Assembly: GCA_025354965.1 (NCBI GenBank)
Contig: JANXLW010000040.1
Span: forward strand, 1 to 6,523
From: Betaproteobacteria bacterium
GTDB taxonomy: Bacteria > Pseudomonadota > Gammaproteobacteria > Burkholderiales > Burkholderiaceae_C
Reading direction: 5' to 3'
DNA length: 6,523 nt
Shown: in pieces, positions 6,237 to 6,523 of the stretch
Layout of the letters: the number at the start of each line of letters is the position of its first letter
Numbering within the stretch: position 1 is the stretch's first letter
Program-made: the position numbers and the translations under genes
The notes under the pieces: generated by a model
Seen by the model: only the letters and a program-made list of their open reading frames with translations
Databases searched by the model: none
Told to the model about the DNA's origin: nothing

Positions 6237-6523
6237 ATGGCCATTCTTCTTGCTCCCATGGAGGGCTTGCTGGACTTTGTGTTGCGAGACATCCTGACCC
6301 GGGTCGGTGGCGTCGACCGCTGCGTCTCGGAATTCATCCGCGTCACCAATACCCTGTTGCCGGACCGGGTCTTCATTCGTGTCGTACCCGAGCTCCTGAA
6401 CGGCGGCCGGACCTTGGCCGGTGTGCCGGTGCGCGTGCAATTGTTGGGTTCGGACCCGGTTTGTTTGGCAGAAAACGCTGCGCGCCTGGCCGCGTTAAAC
6501 CCCGAGGGCATCGACCTGAACTT
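6237..6523 (+). CDS. dusC: tRNA-dihydrouridine(16) synthase DusC (5' part; gene continues past window)
   Basis: FMN- and NADPH-dependent enzyme that reduces a uridine in the tRNA D-loop to dihydrouridine (U16 in E. coli). The 95 visible codons match the DusC N-terminus: LLAPMEGLLD at 4-13 forms the first TIM-barrel strand and FMN-binding turn, SEFIRV at 31-36 the second strand, PVRVQLLG at 64-71 and LAENAARLA at 77-85 the next strand and helix, and GIDLN at 91-95 leads to the active site. Compared from memory with E. coli DusC, the alignment needs no gap. The catalytic cysteine (C98 there, in a GCP motif) would lie just beyond the edge. The last two bases, TT, would begin Phe or Leu, and DLNFGCP is a common form. 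The ATG at 6237 is chosen because the family begins there; a GTG at 6198 would add an implausible cysteine-rich leader. Confidence 0.92.
   Translation, partial: MAILLAPMEGLLDFVLRDILTRVGGVDRCVSEFIRVTNTLLPDRVFIRVVPELLNGGRTLAGVPVRVQLLGSDPVCLAENAARLAALNPEGIDLN

Noticed and set aside
5663..6511. A continuous 282-codon minus-strand frame that would extend the SRPBCC protein by 126 residues
   Set aside because: The extension is antisense to the recognisable dusC start, its translation is low-complexity and basic, and a good Shine-Dalgarno marks the internal ATG at 6133.
1..6523. Defence system, mobile element, phage gene, CRISPR, tRNA or riboswitch
   Set aside because: I saw no transposase or integrase motif, terminal repeat, regular repeat array, tRNA-like fold or known riboswitch core on either strand; the genes have uniform composition and look like ordinary chromosome.

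Overview
This is gene-dense bacterial chromosome of roughly 57-58% GC by eye. It has seven protein-coding genes, two of them cut by the window edges, and no RNA gene, insertion sequence, phage gene or CRISPR array. The protein set suggests a betaproteobacterium of the order Burkholderiales, probably Comamonadaceae-like: an Azospirillum-type phenylpyruvate/indolepyruvate decarboxylase, a long FabH-like ketosynthase beside a small SRPBCC protein, a DUF2817 peptidase and DusC. The taxonomic placement is inferred from protein character and base composition only.

Layout. Bases 1-905 (minus) hold the first ~301 codons of a DppB/OppB-type peptide ABC transporter permease that runs off the left edge. 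Divergent from it, 1052-2149 (plus) encodes a DUF2817/M14-like zinc peptidase. Converging on that gene, 2200-3822 (minus) encodes a ThDP-dependent phenylpyruvate/indolepyruvate decarboxylase. Divergent again, 3990-4454 (plus) encodes a GNAT acetyltransferase. It converges, with 22 bp between the stops, on a likely two-gene minus-strand unit: an SRPBCC protein (5663-6133) followed by a 372-residue beta-ketoacyl synthase III (4477-5595). Divergent from this unit, dusC starts at 6237 and is cut by the right edge two codons before its expected catalytic cysteine.

How the genes fit together. The permease and the peptidase share a 146-bp divergent control region, which suits uptake of peptides followed by intracellular trimming. 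The decarboxylase acts on aromatic 2-oxo acids formed by transamination of phenylalanine or tryptophan, so the left half reads loosely as peptide and amino-acid catabolism. The ketosynthase and SRPBCC protein may act together on an acyl or ketoacyl intermediate. dusC and the GNAT gene are unrelated by known function.

There are three divergent control regions (906-1051, 3823-3989, 6134-6236) and no gene-free stretch over 300 bp. Short inverted or direct repeats in these regions are the only candidate regulatory sites. I see no convincing intrinsic terminator. I found no clearly new biological system; the best leads are the SRPBCC/ketosynthase pair and the operator-like repeats.
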